Shown in pieces: positions 50,532 through 60,963 of a stretch of DNA of 64,000 bases. Source of the stretch: Byssochlamys sp. IMV 00236 (taxonomy: Eukaryota > Ascomycota > Eurotiomycetes > Eurotiales > Thermoascaceae). The stretch lies in contig MSJH02000623.1 of the NCBI GenBank assembly GCA_001931875.2, forward strand, positions 150,637 to 214,636, in the 5' to 3' direction. The translations under genes and the position numbers were made by a program. The first letter of the stretch is position 1. Each line of letters starts with the position of its first letter. The notes below the pieces were generated by a model. It was given only the letters and a program-made list of their open reading frames with translations, had not been told where the DNA came from and ran no database searches.

Positions 50532-51338
50532 ATGAGACCGGTGACAGTTCTTCCTCTCCTGCTGGCCGTGGCGTCCGCCCGTATAGTCAACTTCAACCGC
50601 CGGGCAGACAACCTGCAGACGTTCACAGGCGACCTGGGAGGTGCTGCGCCCGCTGTGACCAACAGTGGTGACAGCACCAGGCCATTCGAAGTCAACGGAG
50701 ACACTTTTGTCAACGAAGCCGGTGCCCTACAACGCTCCTGCGACGTGCAGTTTAACACCTGTGCCAACCAGGCCAACGGAGGGGCCAGTTTCTCAGTGGC
50801 TCAATGCCAGCAGCAAGAGGGTAAGTATCATGATGCGCAAGACACAATCCTGCAGATTGCTGACTTGAAGTCTTAACCAGACCAATGCAACGCAGCTGCC
50901 GGTGCTGCCAAGCGCAGTATAGAAGAGCGTTCGGAGCATATCACGCCTCGCTTCCCTCAGATCCAAGTCAGAGCCAACTCCAACAGCACCGGCAATAATG
51001 ACCAAGCCAGCCGCGTTGGCAACATCAAGCGCAAGGTCGACTTTGAGAAGCGCAACGGTACGGCTGCGGACTTTATCAAACGCGGAGACATCGTCGACAA
51101 GCGCAACAACGCAGCGCAGAACGGTCATGCGAACTTCATCAAGCGATTCACCAGCGACATGGAGAAGCGCGCTGGGAACGGAACGGACGCTGCGCAAAAG
51201 TTCGGCCAGGCCGCGAAGGAAATTGGCGGTATCGTGCAGGGCATTGGGAACCTCCTCGGCGGCGGCGGCGGCGCTGGCAACAAGGCTTCTGCGCCGTTTG
51301 GCCTGAAGCCCCGGAAGACCCACTTCTTCCGTAGCTAG
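50532..51338 (+). CDS. Secreted cysteine-motif protein with a Lys-Arg-punctuated C-terminus; candidate Kex2-processed peptide precursor
   Basis: Exons 50532-50820 and 50881-51338 encode 248 residues. The N-terminus MRPVTVLPLLLAVASA is a clear signal peptide. A compact domain has four cysteines, C70, C77, C92 and C99 (C-x6-C-x14-C-x6-C), known to me only as a recurring pattern in fungal secreted proteins. From residue 107 on, seven Lys-Arg pairs occur at 107, 146, 153, 163, 170, 184 and 192. They release two alternating peptide types: short acidic ones (KVDFE, GDIVD, FTSDME) and Asn/Ala-rich ones ending in Phe-Ile (NGTAADFI, NNAAQNGHANFI). A C-terminal Gly-rich helix-like part with a five-Gly run remains. 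Kex2 in the Golgi cuts after such pairs. The function of the products is unknown. The gene is isolated between two long gene-free stretches. Confidence 0.85.
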
Positions 51339-52567
51339 AAACAGTTCCTTTTTGGCTACGATGTGTTTTCTTTCAAATATGGACCGTCAATGTGTGCAAT
51401 ACCCGGGATAGCTGGCAGGAAGCAGCAGTGATAAGGGAGGGAGGTAGTCGAGATGCGGGAGGAACCCGAATGCGTCACAGTAGAGCTGTGATGTGACCGC
51501 TGGTTCTGTGAACTCGATTTGCCACTCGTCCTTGGCTATATCATTCATGTATTATAGGGAAGGAAGGGGGAACCTGGGCAAACGAGAATCGTAAGAGATC
51601 TTTCTTTTTTTTTTTCGATGTTCAGATGGAAAACGGCCTTGTCTCCCTAGCAGAAAGAACAATGATCGGAAACCAAAAAAGGGAACTAGAGTAGAACATG
51701 GTTCCTGGGACAGTCTATCCGGCCCTATCATCACTTGCAGAACCTTGTGCATTGTTCATGTTCATGATCGACGTGGACCATAACTTATCCTCGGCTCCGA
51801 TAAGGGACGTCACCAGGGCAATGGCAGCGTAGAGCAGACAAGACAGTTGCTTTCGCGATAGGTAATAGTAATAATCGGAGAAAAAGCAAGAAAGGGCACG
51901 AGGGACAGTACTCTGACTCGCGAGGTGCATGGCATTGAGCGATCCATCGATGGATACGATGTGACAGTACTCCACAGGGAGCGTCACTTGTCGCGTTCCG
52001 TAGAGACAGATTCATTTTTTCAAGGACAGATATATGGTAATAGCAAAGAAAAAAGATATCGGGTCGGGATTTCTAGAAATCTGCTTGGGAATTCGACGAA
52101 AGTCGCTCTGTCTACTCTCTAGAGTAGCATATGCGCTCGCTGGTTCTTCTTTTTTCCCTGTGCGTTTGTGGAACTTGGATGGTTCCTCAACGTCTTTGCA
52201 TCATGGCTTGTTTTTTCCTTTTTCCACATGTTTGTGACTGCAGTAAGTACTTGCATCCATGCAGAGTGGTTTGGGGAACAAGAAAAAAAGTCAAATCAAT
52301 CTTTTTTTTTCCCTCCGCATTTGGGGAGCAGCCATTGACCCTCTACCATACAACTTCCAACGCTCTTGGCAAGGAGAGCGGGGATCAACTGTCCTGCAGA
52401 TTGATGGGCTGCTCTAATGTCGATCATGACTTCAACCACGCTGGGAACAAGCGATCAAGCGATGTCAGTTCATATCTCTCTCCGTTCGGCAGACGAGGCC
52501 GCGCAAATAACTTTCGAGAGGATAACACAGCCGGACGACACACTCCACTTTTTTTACAAGTTCCCCC

Positions 52568-52596
52568 CTCTACAGAGTATGGTAGACTCTGTAGAG
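52568..52596. repeat. Perfect hairpin, 11-base arms
   Basis: CTCTACAGAGT (52568-52578) and ACTCTGTAGAG (52586-52596) are exact reverse complements around a 7-base loop. Confidence 0.8.
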
Positions 52597-54723
52597 TAGT
52601 TGTCAGTCCGATCGTGGTTTAGTAAACCAGCCACTACGTCGTAACTAGTGGGTACTGTTATGTGTTCTAGACGTTCAACGTTTTCGTATAGATCCTGTTT
52701 GAGACGGGAGAATTGAGGGCGAGGCTGCAGGTAAAAAAGGGAATTGTTCCAGTTGTCTAGCTGCAGCTATTATTATTACCTCTCACCGAAATGAAAAAGG
52801 AGAAAAAAAGGAATCAGAAAAGAGAGTTCGTAGACGCGTTCGTCAGCTTGTTAGCTACTGTGATTTGTTGGTAGTGGTTGTCGTCTTCCCTTTTGCCGTA
52901 TGAGAACCAAGAATTCTCCGAAAGGGAAATCGACAGCCAGTTAGGTACTTACTTAGTTGGTGCAGCCAACTTGCGATTAAACTACTACAGTATGGTATGG
53001 CATTCTGTGTCTGGTCTTGGTCTGCGGGGTCGCGATCTCCACGGCCAGACCAGTCCGTGTGCGGTGGCTGAGTTGGCAGCCTGAGGACAGCGGGTATTAT
53101 GAGCTGAGAGGAGTTTCCTTGTTTTGACCTGGAGAAGTTGGGATAACGCTCTCTGCGTTGCCCAGTTTTCGAGTGGAGAAGAGTGATGCCAAGCGACCAG
53201 TTCATGGGTCTTGTTATTGTTAGCTGTTACTACCCTGACTATTAACTGAGACTCTACTCCCGTATTATTGTGCGACTGTGCGACTGTAGATGTTCCTAGA
53301 GTAGATAGATAGGGCAGAATAGAGTATGGTAGAGGAGAGGAGAGAAGTCGAATCAAGTTCTTGATTCCTCCGCTGTCCGTATCCGCGCGGAGTCACGGTG
53401 GGCGGGCTTGACGTCGATGCTGGCCAGCGATTGCCTGGAAGCCATTATTCCATTGGCGCGGTGTCGAGTCCAGGCTGGAAGATGGAGAAGAAATAGAGAA
53501 AGAAAAAAAGGACAGGAAAAGGAAAGGGAAAAGGAAAAGGGCGGAGAGGATCTGCAGTTGCAGCAGTTCGTCTCCTCTCCAGGCGACGGGGATCATTCGG
53601 ACCAGTTGAACAAACGTTTTTGCCACCACCAGCCCCATGATTGTTCTGACTGCTGCGGTAACGTTCTCCGGGGATTTGATCTTGACTCGTCTCGTTGTCC
53701 TGTCTTTTTCTTGTCTTGTCTTGTATATTCTCGTCCAGCCAACCCCTGGACTGACAGCGCCGCCATCCAGGGTTCCGTCGCGGCGGGTATTCCTCCCGGT
53801 CTTGATCAGAGGGCGGCCTCTGCGCTAGATAGTAGACTGCTGGATAGGTAGTGAGTCTACTCTATTCTACTCTACTCTACTCTCCTCTCCTCTCCTTGCT
53901 CTTTCAAACTGCTGAACCGATCCTATCACCGCAGTCCTGCTTCTGTATCCGTGGTCGCCAGACGGCCCCTACGCTCAGTACCAGACCTGACAAACCCATG
54001 AGTTGAAAGACCTTCTCTGTCCTCTGCACCACTGACACAACTGATAACCGGACGCGGTGGTTTGCCTGGAATGCCAGACAGCAACATCGATCTGGTTCGG
54101 CGCCGTTCTCGTCGATCCCCACCGGTCGTGATGTCAGTGACTGCGGCAGTCTGGACTCTCAACTAAACTTGCCCGGTGGATCGTGCTCTCAAGTCCTCTA
54201 CCATAGAGTAAACTATCTCGAGAGAAGCTAACTATCCTGATCGCCTTTCCGATCGCTCGCCCTGCGGATTTCTTTGTCGCGCCAATGACTCCGGTCCGTG
54301 CGGCCCCTTCGGAGCGACTACTAGGCCAATGATGAGTTGCGCGGGGGAGCAAGCCAGATACGAAGCAGAACAGGAGATGAGCTTCTCGAGGCTTCGGAAC
54401 CCTTGGGTCCGTTGCCTGTTACGGCCAGAATCCCCCTCGCTGTGCCTCCTTGAAGCTTGGGATCTCCTACCGGTCCGGGATGGAGTTGGGGATGGCCTTC
54501 TGGGAGTCTTGTAGATCCACGACGTCACAGAGTCCAGTTAGTACTTAAGAAGAATACGAAACATCAAGTCAAATCCAATCCAACGCTTGGTTCGTGGTTT
54601 TCTTATTGCAGACAAGAGAGCTCCATCTCCCTCTCTCTCTCTCCCCTTCTACTCTCCCCCAGATATAATAACTCCCAACAAATTCAACGGGCCCTCGTTG
54701 CTGAACCCGGTAGTCCGCCCATT

Positions 54724-54746
54724 CCAGACCAGACCAGACCAGACCA
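54724..54746. repeat. (CCAGA)n short tandem repeat
   Basis: Four to five consecutive CCAGA units. Confidence 0.8.
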
Positions 54747-55208
54747 TAAGTGATTATTACCATAAACTCCATTGAACTATACGGAACCAAACCCAGAAAT
54801 CTGCTCGATCCAAGATTCACAATTGTTGTTATCGTTATATTAACAGGCCGTGTGTCTCCTGTTAAATTAAACCTGGTGATCCACGGCTGCCGGCAGAAAC
54901 TCAACTTCCAACCATCAGGTGCTTCGACAGAGCTATCCGGCATTCCTGCAGTCCTGTCTAGACCTGGCTGGTTCCTCTTCCGTGCTTTTCCTGGCTTTTC
55001 TGCTCCAGACAAACTCGCATTAAACCGACGGGCGCTGCTGCAGCCTAACCTTGATCGCTGCTCCGACGTGGCTGCATCCCTGGCTGGCCATCGCCTTCTC
55101 TCGCGGTCCTGCCAAACTCCCACTGCAATCCCAAGGTAGAGAAGCGCTATCCCCGTCCAGCCTACCGCGTTGGCCCTCCGGCTGAATCGCCCCGGCTCTC
55201 CTTGCCAT

Positions 55209-55238
55209 TCCCTCCCTCCCTCTCTCTCTCTCTCTCTG
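55209..55238. repeat. CT-rich tract
   Basis: CCCT units followed by about ten CT dinucleotides, about 480 bases before the bZIP start; such tracts are frequent in fungal promoters and leaders. Confidence 0.8.
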
Positions 55239-55712
55239 TGGCAGCGGGCGGTGGTTTGCTTGGCCGTTTTATCACTTGCAATTGACCGTGGTATAACGGC
55301 AGCTCGACCGCCGTCGTCCTGATTTCCTCTCCACCTCGACCATCACCACCACCACCAGCATCTCTCCCATCCACGGTCTGGACACGCCGTATCAAATCTC
55401 CGACGGTCCTGGCGCTTTGAAAGACCAACGTGCCGTGGAACCATTCATCAGGTCCAATTACTTTTTTCTGGCCTGCCCACTTGCCATCTTCACCCCAGCT
55501 CAATTCGATCGATCTACAAGCTAGCTTCGTTTCGTTTCTCCGTCTCGAAATTCATCCTTGTCGATTGAACCCTGTCTGCCTGCCTGTCCTTACGCTACGA
55601 AACGAATCTAGCCAGCAGAGAGACTGCGGACTCGCGTGTATACACTGACAGCTCTGGAATCGGTGAAAGAAAAGAAAGAGCTACAAGAGAACTCCACCAG
55701 GATCAAGACTAC

Positions 55713-56672
55713 ATGTCGACACTCAACATGCTGGCTGAACAACCAACGTTCGCTGGATCGGCCTTTGCCAGTGCCGATACCGTCAATCCTATGGCATCCT
55801 CCTTTGAAACAGGAACAGCTTTCCCCGGGGACTTCCTCGGTCTGTCATTGCAGGACGATGACAATGTCTGGAATCTCAGCCCGACCTCGCCTACGCTGGG
55901 GTCGTGGAACCCCAAGACAGAACCCGCCTTTGTGAACCCGAGTCTCGAGCGAGATCTGAAGAACTCGCGGGTGCGCAATGGACAGCCGACACCTCCCCCG
56001 TTTGAAGACAAGAAGACGGTTGCCACGGACGACTTGTTTGCCATGAGCCCCAGCTGGGAGGACTCCATGATGAAAACTGCCAACAGCCGCCAGCGACGGA
56101 GCACCAGCGATTCATCAGAGAGCAGCGGGACGAAGCGTCGCAAGGTCCGCGAACACAAGCAGTCCTCCAGTGGCCCCGAAGACGAGTCGAAGCAGGACAA
56201 GGCAAAGCGGGAGAAATTCCTGGAGCGGAATCGACTGGCGGCCAGCAAATGCCGCCAGAAGAAGAAGGAACATACGATGCTGCTTGAGTCCAAGTACAAA
56301 GAACAGTCGCAGAAGAAAGAAGAGCTGGTGGCCGAGATCGCACGCCTGCGGTCGGAGATCCTGGGCCTCAAGAACGAGGTGCTCAAGCACGCCCAGTGCG
56401 GGGACGAGCCCATCAAGCTCCATCTGGCGCAGATGGTCAAAAGAATCACCTACAACGACACCGCTGAGGGCCACGACCCAGCGGACCCGGCTGACGTGAC
56501 GGACTCGACCACATCCCCATCCATTCACGGTGCCATGTCGTTTGGCTTCGACGATCCCTTGCAGCTGGATCCCTGTCAATCAGCAGATTTGGAGCAGCAG
56601 CTCCGGCGGGAATCCGATGCGTCCCTGGTCTTCTCGACCGACGATAACTTTGATGACCTGATTAACGTATAA
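55713..56672 (+). CDS. bZIP transcription factor, ATF/CREB type
   Basis: An intact 319-residue nuclear factor. The basic region (about 165-186) contains FLERNRLAASKCRQKKK with the DNA-contact pattern N173, A176, A177, C180, R181. The leucine zipper follows from about 187 to 226 (MLLESKY, ELVAEIARLRSEILGLKNEV). A conserved HLAQMVKRITY segment lies after the zipper. The N-terminal half is acidic/Ser/Pro-rich (activation-type), and the C-terminus is acidic. The sequence is close to the Atf1/AtfB group of stress and conidiation regulators, but I cannot separate the members. Two in-frame Met codons are close (1 and 6). The 4.4-kb gene-free upstream region would suit complex control. Confidence 0.92.
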   Translation: MSTLNMLAEQPTFAGSAFASADTVNPMASSFETGTAFPGDFLGLSLQDDDNVWNLSPTSPTLGSWNPKTEPAFVNPSLERDLKNSRVRNGQPTPPPFEDKKTVATDDLFAMSPSWEDSMMKTANSRQRRSTSDSSESSGTKRRKVREHKQSSSGPEDESKQDKAKREKFLERNRLAASKCRQKKKEHTMLLESKYKEQSQKKEELVAEIARLRSEILGLKNEVLKHAQCGDEPIKLHLAQMVKRITYNDTAEGHDPADPADVTDSTTSPSIHGAMSFGFDDPLQLDPCQSADLEQQLRRESDASLVFSTDDNFDDLINV

Positions 56673-58967
56673 CATGTTTTGCCTCTTTGGGGACAAGCGT
56701 GCGCCACAAGAGGCACGTGATGGCGCACGTGTTTCTTCCTTTTTCGGGTCTATATACGACAATTATCCTTTTTAATCAATGTCAATTCTCCTCCTTACGT
56801 TTTCGGGGCGGGTTTATCCAAGGCGTTATGTGTGCTGCTGCGTTTTATTTTTCAAGCCCGCGGACAGGAACACGGAGGCCATCTATTCTCTCACTTTGGA
56901 CGACTGATGATGATTTTTTTTTTGAGATGTGCATAGTCCGAGGTCTATGGAGTACGGCGCAAAAGGGATACTGGAGGATTCGCTTCAGTGGAATACGAAA
57001 AGCTGATTGACTTGCTATATCCTCCATGGGGACTTGCTTTTGCTTACGAGGCTTCTCTGCTTTACTGTCTTTTCCGAGTTGCTATGAGCATCGGAGGATG
57101 AAGCTTCGCATATTATTTACGAGGACTGGATCACTCGTAACGAAAACATTATAACACGAACACGTTCGTTGAGAGTCGGCCACTCATGGCATCTCAATGG
57201 AAGCGAGGAAAAAGGGATGTTACAGGATGCGCATGACAGTGCACACGCACCACTACAGTTCGACATGCTACCTTTGTCTTTGTTGATGCAGCTCTGGTGG
57301 ATTTATTTGACTATCCGCGTCACTGCTGCCGCCATTTCTATCAATGCTCTCTGTCTTTTATACATTCCAACGCTGACCAGCTAGCGCCCCTGCTACAGAT
57401 TGTCAGTCGAGATTGAATTGGACAGGGATGGGCTCATGCGATGTGAGCATATGGTCATGACACAGCTTGACCATGAGGAATGTGTATCCTACGCCTTTTC
57501 TTCTTCTTATAATAATAATATATGTATCTTATATGTAGCAAATATGTGCGACGACCTCCTAGTTCCTCTTCTGTGACCTAGTCTGGTTAAACTAAACCGC
57601 CCAAAATTATCTATTGGGCGGTTCGGTTCAGGTATTCTCTATAAATATGACAATTCAAGTGTTGCTAGCTGTTTACTGTGAAGCGCTAGCGAAATATAAT
57701 AAAATCAGAGACTTCAAGAGACTTCAAGAGACTTCTCTCTGTGCTACGCGAACTTTGTCTTCTGTTTTTTTTTTTTTTTTTTTCGTAAGTAATAGTGAGA
57801 ATAATCCCGATACAATGTATTGTATTAAAACATTGTCTATTAAGCAGCAGTAGTAGTAGTACTAATGTACAGTACAGTATATTTTCAGGAAATGATTTGA
57901 AATATAGTTAAAGAGAGAGCTAATTATAATAAAATTCTGAATTCTATAAAGTTATAAAATCAAATTAAGTAAATAAAACTAGAGACACTCTATAACTATA
58001 GCAATAACCCCTAGTTATCTTCTATTATTAGTAATAACTAATTCATGTCTTATTATAAAGTCCCATCCTATCTGTTAACTTTTCACTTAATAAATCTGGC
58101 TAGACGGTCGGTCGATAACGATAAATTATCTAAGGTAGCGATTCGCAGTTCGCTATTGTGGAATTTTTAGTAAGTTACCTATATAGGAATAAATAAATAA
58201 ATCAGATTTCGTTCTTAGCAAGTATTAGTTTTACTCTAAATATATGTATATACATATACATAATAGTAAGAAATGTAATTTTCAGTTCCTTCTCAATCCT
58301 TGGTAAATCCCTCCCGTCGACGTGTTGGACGGAAGAATGGGGGCAAAATCTGTTATAAACCTTGATCTGTATTGCGCAGAAAGTTGATGACATGGACTCT
58401 GGGTTTGTATGTACATACCTGACGCACCTCCACGAAGAACATGAACCCGGGCAATAAGCATCTCCTTTGACCTGCGTCAGCTTAGGAAGCTGCGGCGTAA
58501 CGTCCGGGTCTATCTGATTCCGTGTTTCGTACAGAGGAGTATAGTATCATTGCCGCGGGAGTCCCTCGCACAGCGGTCACAGATACCAGTAGGCCTCACC
58601 TTCATGGACCATCGCTCATGGTAGACATCACAGGTTCGCATCGTGGTTGTTCCTGCATCCGGAGATAGAACCCGCGGAGATTCTCCTAATCGTCAGCAGA
58701 CGGGGCTGGTTCACCCGCAGGGATTGTAGTGTCGTGTCAAAAGAGGGGCAACTGGAGGTACTACTAAATACTGGCAAATGGTCAGATACAGAAACTGAAT
58801 TCCCCCTCCCCCCTTCCCCAAGGCTCCATAATCTCCATGATGAACACCCGCTACAGCTTGACCACCCCGGATATCATTGTAGATTCGAGAATTCTTATTC
58901 AATATCTGAAAGGAGTGTTTTTCGGATCCGCTAAACCTGTGACCCTTGGGGAGAAGGCCTTGGAAGG
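56673..58967. other. 2.3-kb gene-free AT-rich region
   Basis: Downstream of the bZIP gene and downstream of the convergent caspase-like gene. It holds a hairpin at 57595-57623, a 10-base tandem repeat at about 57709-57735, a poly-T run at about 57765-57783, and very AT-rich sequence from 57.8 to 58.3 kb. No gene supported. Confidence 0.5.
57595..57623. repeat. Hairpin, 10-base arms
   Basis: AACCGCCCAA (57595-57604) pairs exactly with TTGGGCGGTT (57614-57623) around a 9-base AT-rich loop. Confidence 0.75.
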
Positions 58968-60098
58968 TCATTGAGATGGCGCGCGGGCTGGACTACCACT
59001 GGGAGTGCCAGCACGAACCGACGGAAGGAGATTAGGCGTTGAGCACTCGTATAACAGCTTGACAGACGGAAGTCCCTTGAGTTGAGAGTAAACTGCGTAT
59101 GATCCCTGAAAAACAAAACCAGTTGAACTAGTCTTGTAGACCCCGTCGAGTGTAAGTCCAACATTTGGACTTAGCGAACGTAGCCACCCCATGAGATTGC
59201 GCAACTCCTGATCCGAGAAGTCTCGATCTACTTCGATGCCAAATACAGCACGAAGAGCAGGTGGGCCGGAAGGACGTAGTCCTGGAGCTGAGCCGGGGAA
59301 AGGGAGACGTGCAGATGTTACTCCGAGAGGCACTATATGCGTTGGCTTCCGCTGCGGCGATTCGGCTCTTAGGATGGCAATCAGCTCAGCCATATCGATT
59401 GTCTCGCGACCCATCCCTTTCAGCTGGGCGACCTTCGTTGCCAGTTTGGCGGAGAAGGATACACGCTGACCAGGTATAAATGCACCAGGAGCGTTCGCGT
59501 CCACTGCCGCAAGGATATCAACCGAGCGCTTAACAGGCTTCGTACTCTTAGTGGCAAGGTAACTGTAGCAGCAATCGAGGACAATAACCACATCAACCAA
59601 AGCATCGTAGGAAAACATCCCTTCTGCCACGAACTGGTCGATCAGCAAGTTGGTATTTATTGTTTTGTTGCCCGACGCTGACGTGAAGAACAGATTGTCA
59701 TGAGGACCAACTGTCCCGTGACCCGTGTAGTGTATAAAACAGATGCATCGGCCTTGAGGAGAGTAGTTTAAGGCCGCTAGAAACATTTTCGTTGCCTTCT
59801 CTTGAAGTGTCCACCCAGGGGCTGGGTCTTTCTTCTCGAGGGTAAGGATGACAGGGGCAGGAAAACCGAAGGTAGCAAGGAAATTTCGAAAGTTGTCGCA
59901 GTCTCTCTGTGCCTCCGTATTGTCGTCTTCCCACCTTACGTGGAGAGCGAAGGACCTCGAGTAGACCTTGCCATGTTGGTCGGCAGCCTTCTCAAGAGAG
60001 TCACGAAACTGGGTTTCGGTGAGCTGGGTTTGAGACTGAGGCTGAGGCGGAGGCTGAGAGTGAGAGGAAGACTGAGAGTGGGAGTGAGAGTGAGACAT
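58968..60098 (-). CDS. Stand-alone caspase-fold protein (C14-like)
   Basis: A single-exon 376-residue protein. After a Ser/His/Gln/Pro-rich low-complexity leader (residues 1-28), a caspase-like p20 fold begins with YSRSFALHVRWEDDNTEA. The first catalytic motif is YTGHGTVG with H127, after the hydrophobic strand RCICFIHY. The second is VIVLDCCYS with the likely nucleophile C177 after D175. A loop with ELIAILRAESPQ follows, and a C-terminal region of about 100 residues that I do not recognise. The type of fold is that of metacaspases and of caspase-like domains found in fungal cell-death and NLR-type proteins, but no death, NACHT or repeat domain is present. The substrate is unknown. A histidine phosphatase gene lies upstream on the same strand. 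Confidence 0.8.
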   Translation of the reverse strand: MSHSHSHSQSSSHSQPPPQPQSQTQLTETQFRDSLEKAADQHGKVYSRSFALHVRWEDDNTEAQRDCDNFRNFLATFGFPAPVILTLEKKDPAPGWTLQEKATKMFLAALNYSPQGRCICFIHYTGHGTVGPHDNLFFTSASGNKTINTNLLIDQFVAEGMFSYDALVDVVIVLDCCYSYLATKSTKPVKRSVDILAAVDANAPGAFIPGQRVSFSAKLATKVAQLKGMGRETIDMAELIAILRAESPQRKPTHIVPLGVTSARLPFPGSAPGLRPSGPPALRAVFGIEVDRDFSDQELRNLMGWLRSLSPNVGLTLDGVYKTSSTGFVFQGSYAVYSQLKGLPSVKLLYECSTPNLLPSVRAGTPSGSPARAPSQ

Positions 60099-60963
60099 GG
60101 TAATGTCAGGTGTATGGACAGTTGTGATGGTAGATATGTTGTAGACTTCAAACTCGACTGCTGAACTGATGGCTTGAGGGAGGTGAAGAAGGAAGAATGC
60201 GAGAAGAGAAGAGAGGGGGGTAGGCGGGCCTTATATATTCAGAATCCTGAGGACTATTCCCCTTCATCGCTTGAGTAGACAAAGTGAATGGTTCCTACAT
60301 GACGGTTAATCCCAACTTGAGACGCGTAGTAGTGAGTGGCTAATCCCAACTTGACTGTATGTGAATACCTAGGTACCTACTGTGCTATAGGCACTAGTAC
60401 TGATTGGGCATCCTGTAGCCAGAGCCATCAACGCATCAGCTTTGTGTCGGATTCGAATCTCTGTATGAAGCCAAGCTGCACCTGTTTGCTAGCTATCCGA
60501 GACAACGGATATCACCGCCTACTAACAAACTGTACCATGGCTCAACTCCGTGATACAGGTAGGAGGGTGTAACCATGTCTCAGGCAGCAGCATAGGAAGC
60601 TTCAGCAGGATATCCGGGTCTAGGAACATAACTATCAGATAGATTCCGGTGTTTTTTAGATAGTAATTAAGCAATAGAGAGTTTTTACCCTCATCTACAT
60701 GTTGAGCAGGAATCTTTGCGTCCGTGATCCAAAGCTCGACACTTTGCAGCCTAGTAATCTACCACTATATAGTATCACGGGAAGTTCTATAATATTCTGC
60801 CTACATAAATATATACTGACCATGTAACTTATGCCCGTTAATTAGATTTAAATACCGTAGTTGACTAGTTACCCCGCCTGGCACTTTTGTGCTTCAGAAT
60901 CAGATGGGCAGACTACAGGAAAAGAAGATATACTGACTTAGTGTATCTATAATGGCTCTGTTT
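60099..60963. promoter_or_regulatory. Upstream region of the caspase-like gene
   Basis: 865 bases up to the end of the histidine phosphatase gene. It contains two copies of a 17-base word (GGTTAATCCCAACTTGA at 60304-60320 and GGCTAATCCCAACTTGA at 60338-60354), about 210-260 bases before the start codon. No further gene seen. Confidence 0.5.

Larger units (their letters stand above)
51339..55712. other. 4.4-kb gene-free region upstream of the bZIP gene
   Basis: No conserved coding segment was found. The region contains CT-rich tracts, a perfect 11-base-arm hairpin at 52568-52596, a TCTACTC-rich tract near 53858-53896, a (CCAGA)n run near 54724-54746, and many short open frames on both strands that look random. 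The right part, close to the bZIP start, is pyrimidine-rich and probably a long transcribed leader. Confidence 0.5.

Noticed and set aside
53300..53900. Inverted similarity between AGAGTAGA-rich DNA near 53300-53350 and TCTACTC-rich DNA near 53858-53896
   Set aside because: Both are simple-sequence tracts; the match is explained by low complexity and does not define element ends.
54569..55123. 184-codon minus-strand frame upstream of the bZIP gene
   Set aside because: Lies opposite to other open frames in a pyrimidine-rich leader; contains simple-sequence translation and no family feature.
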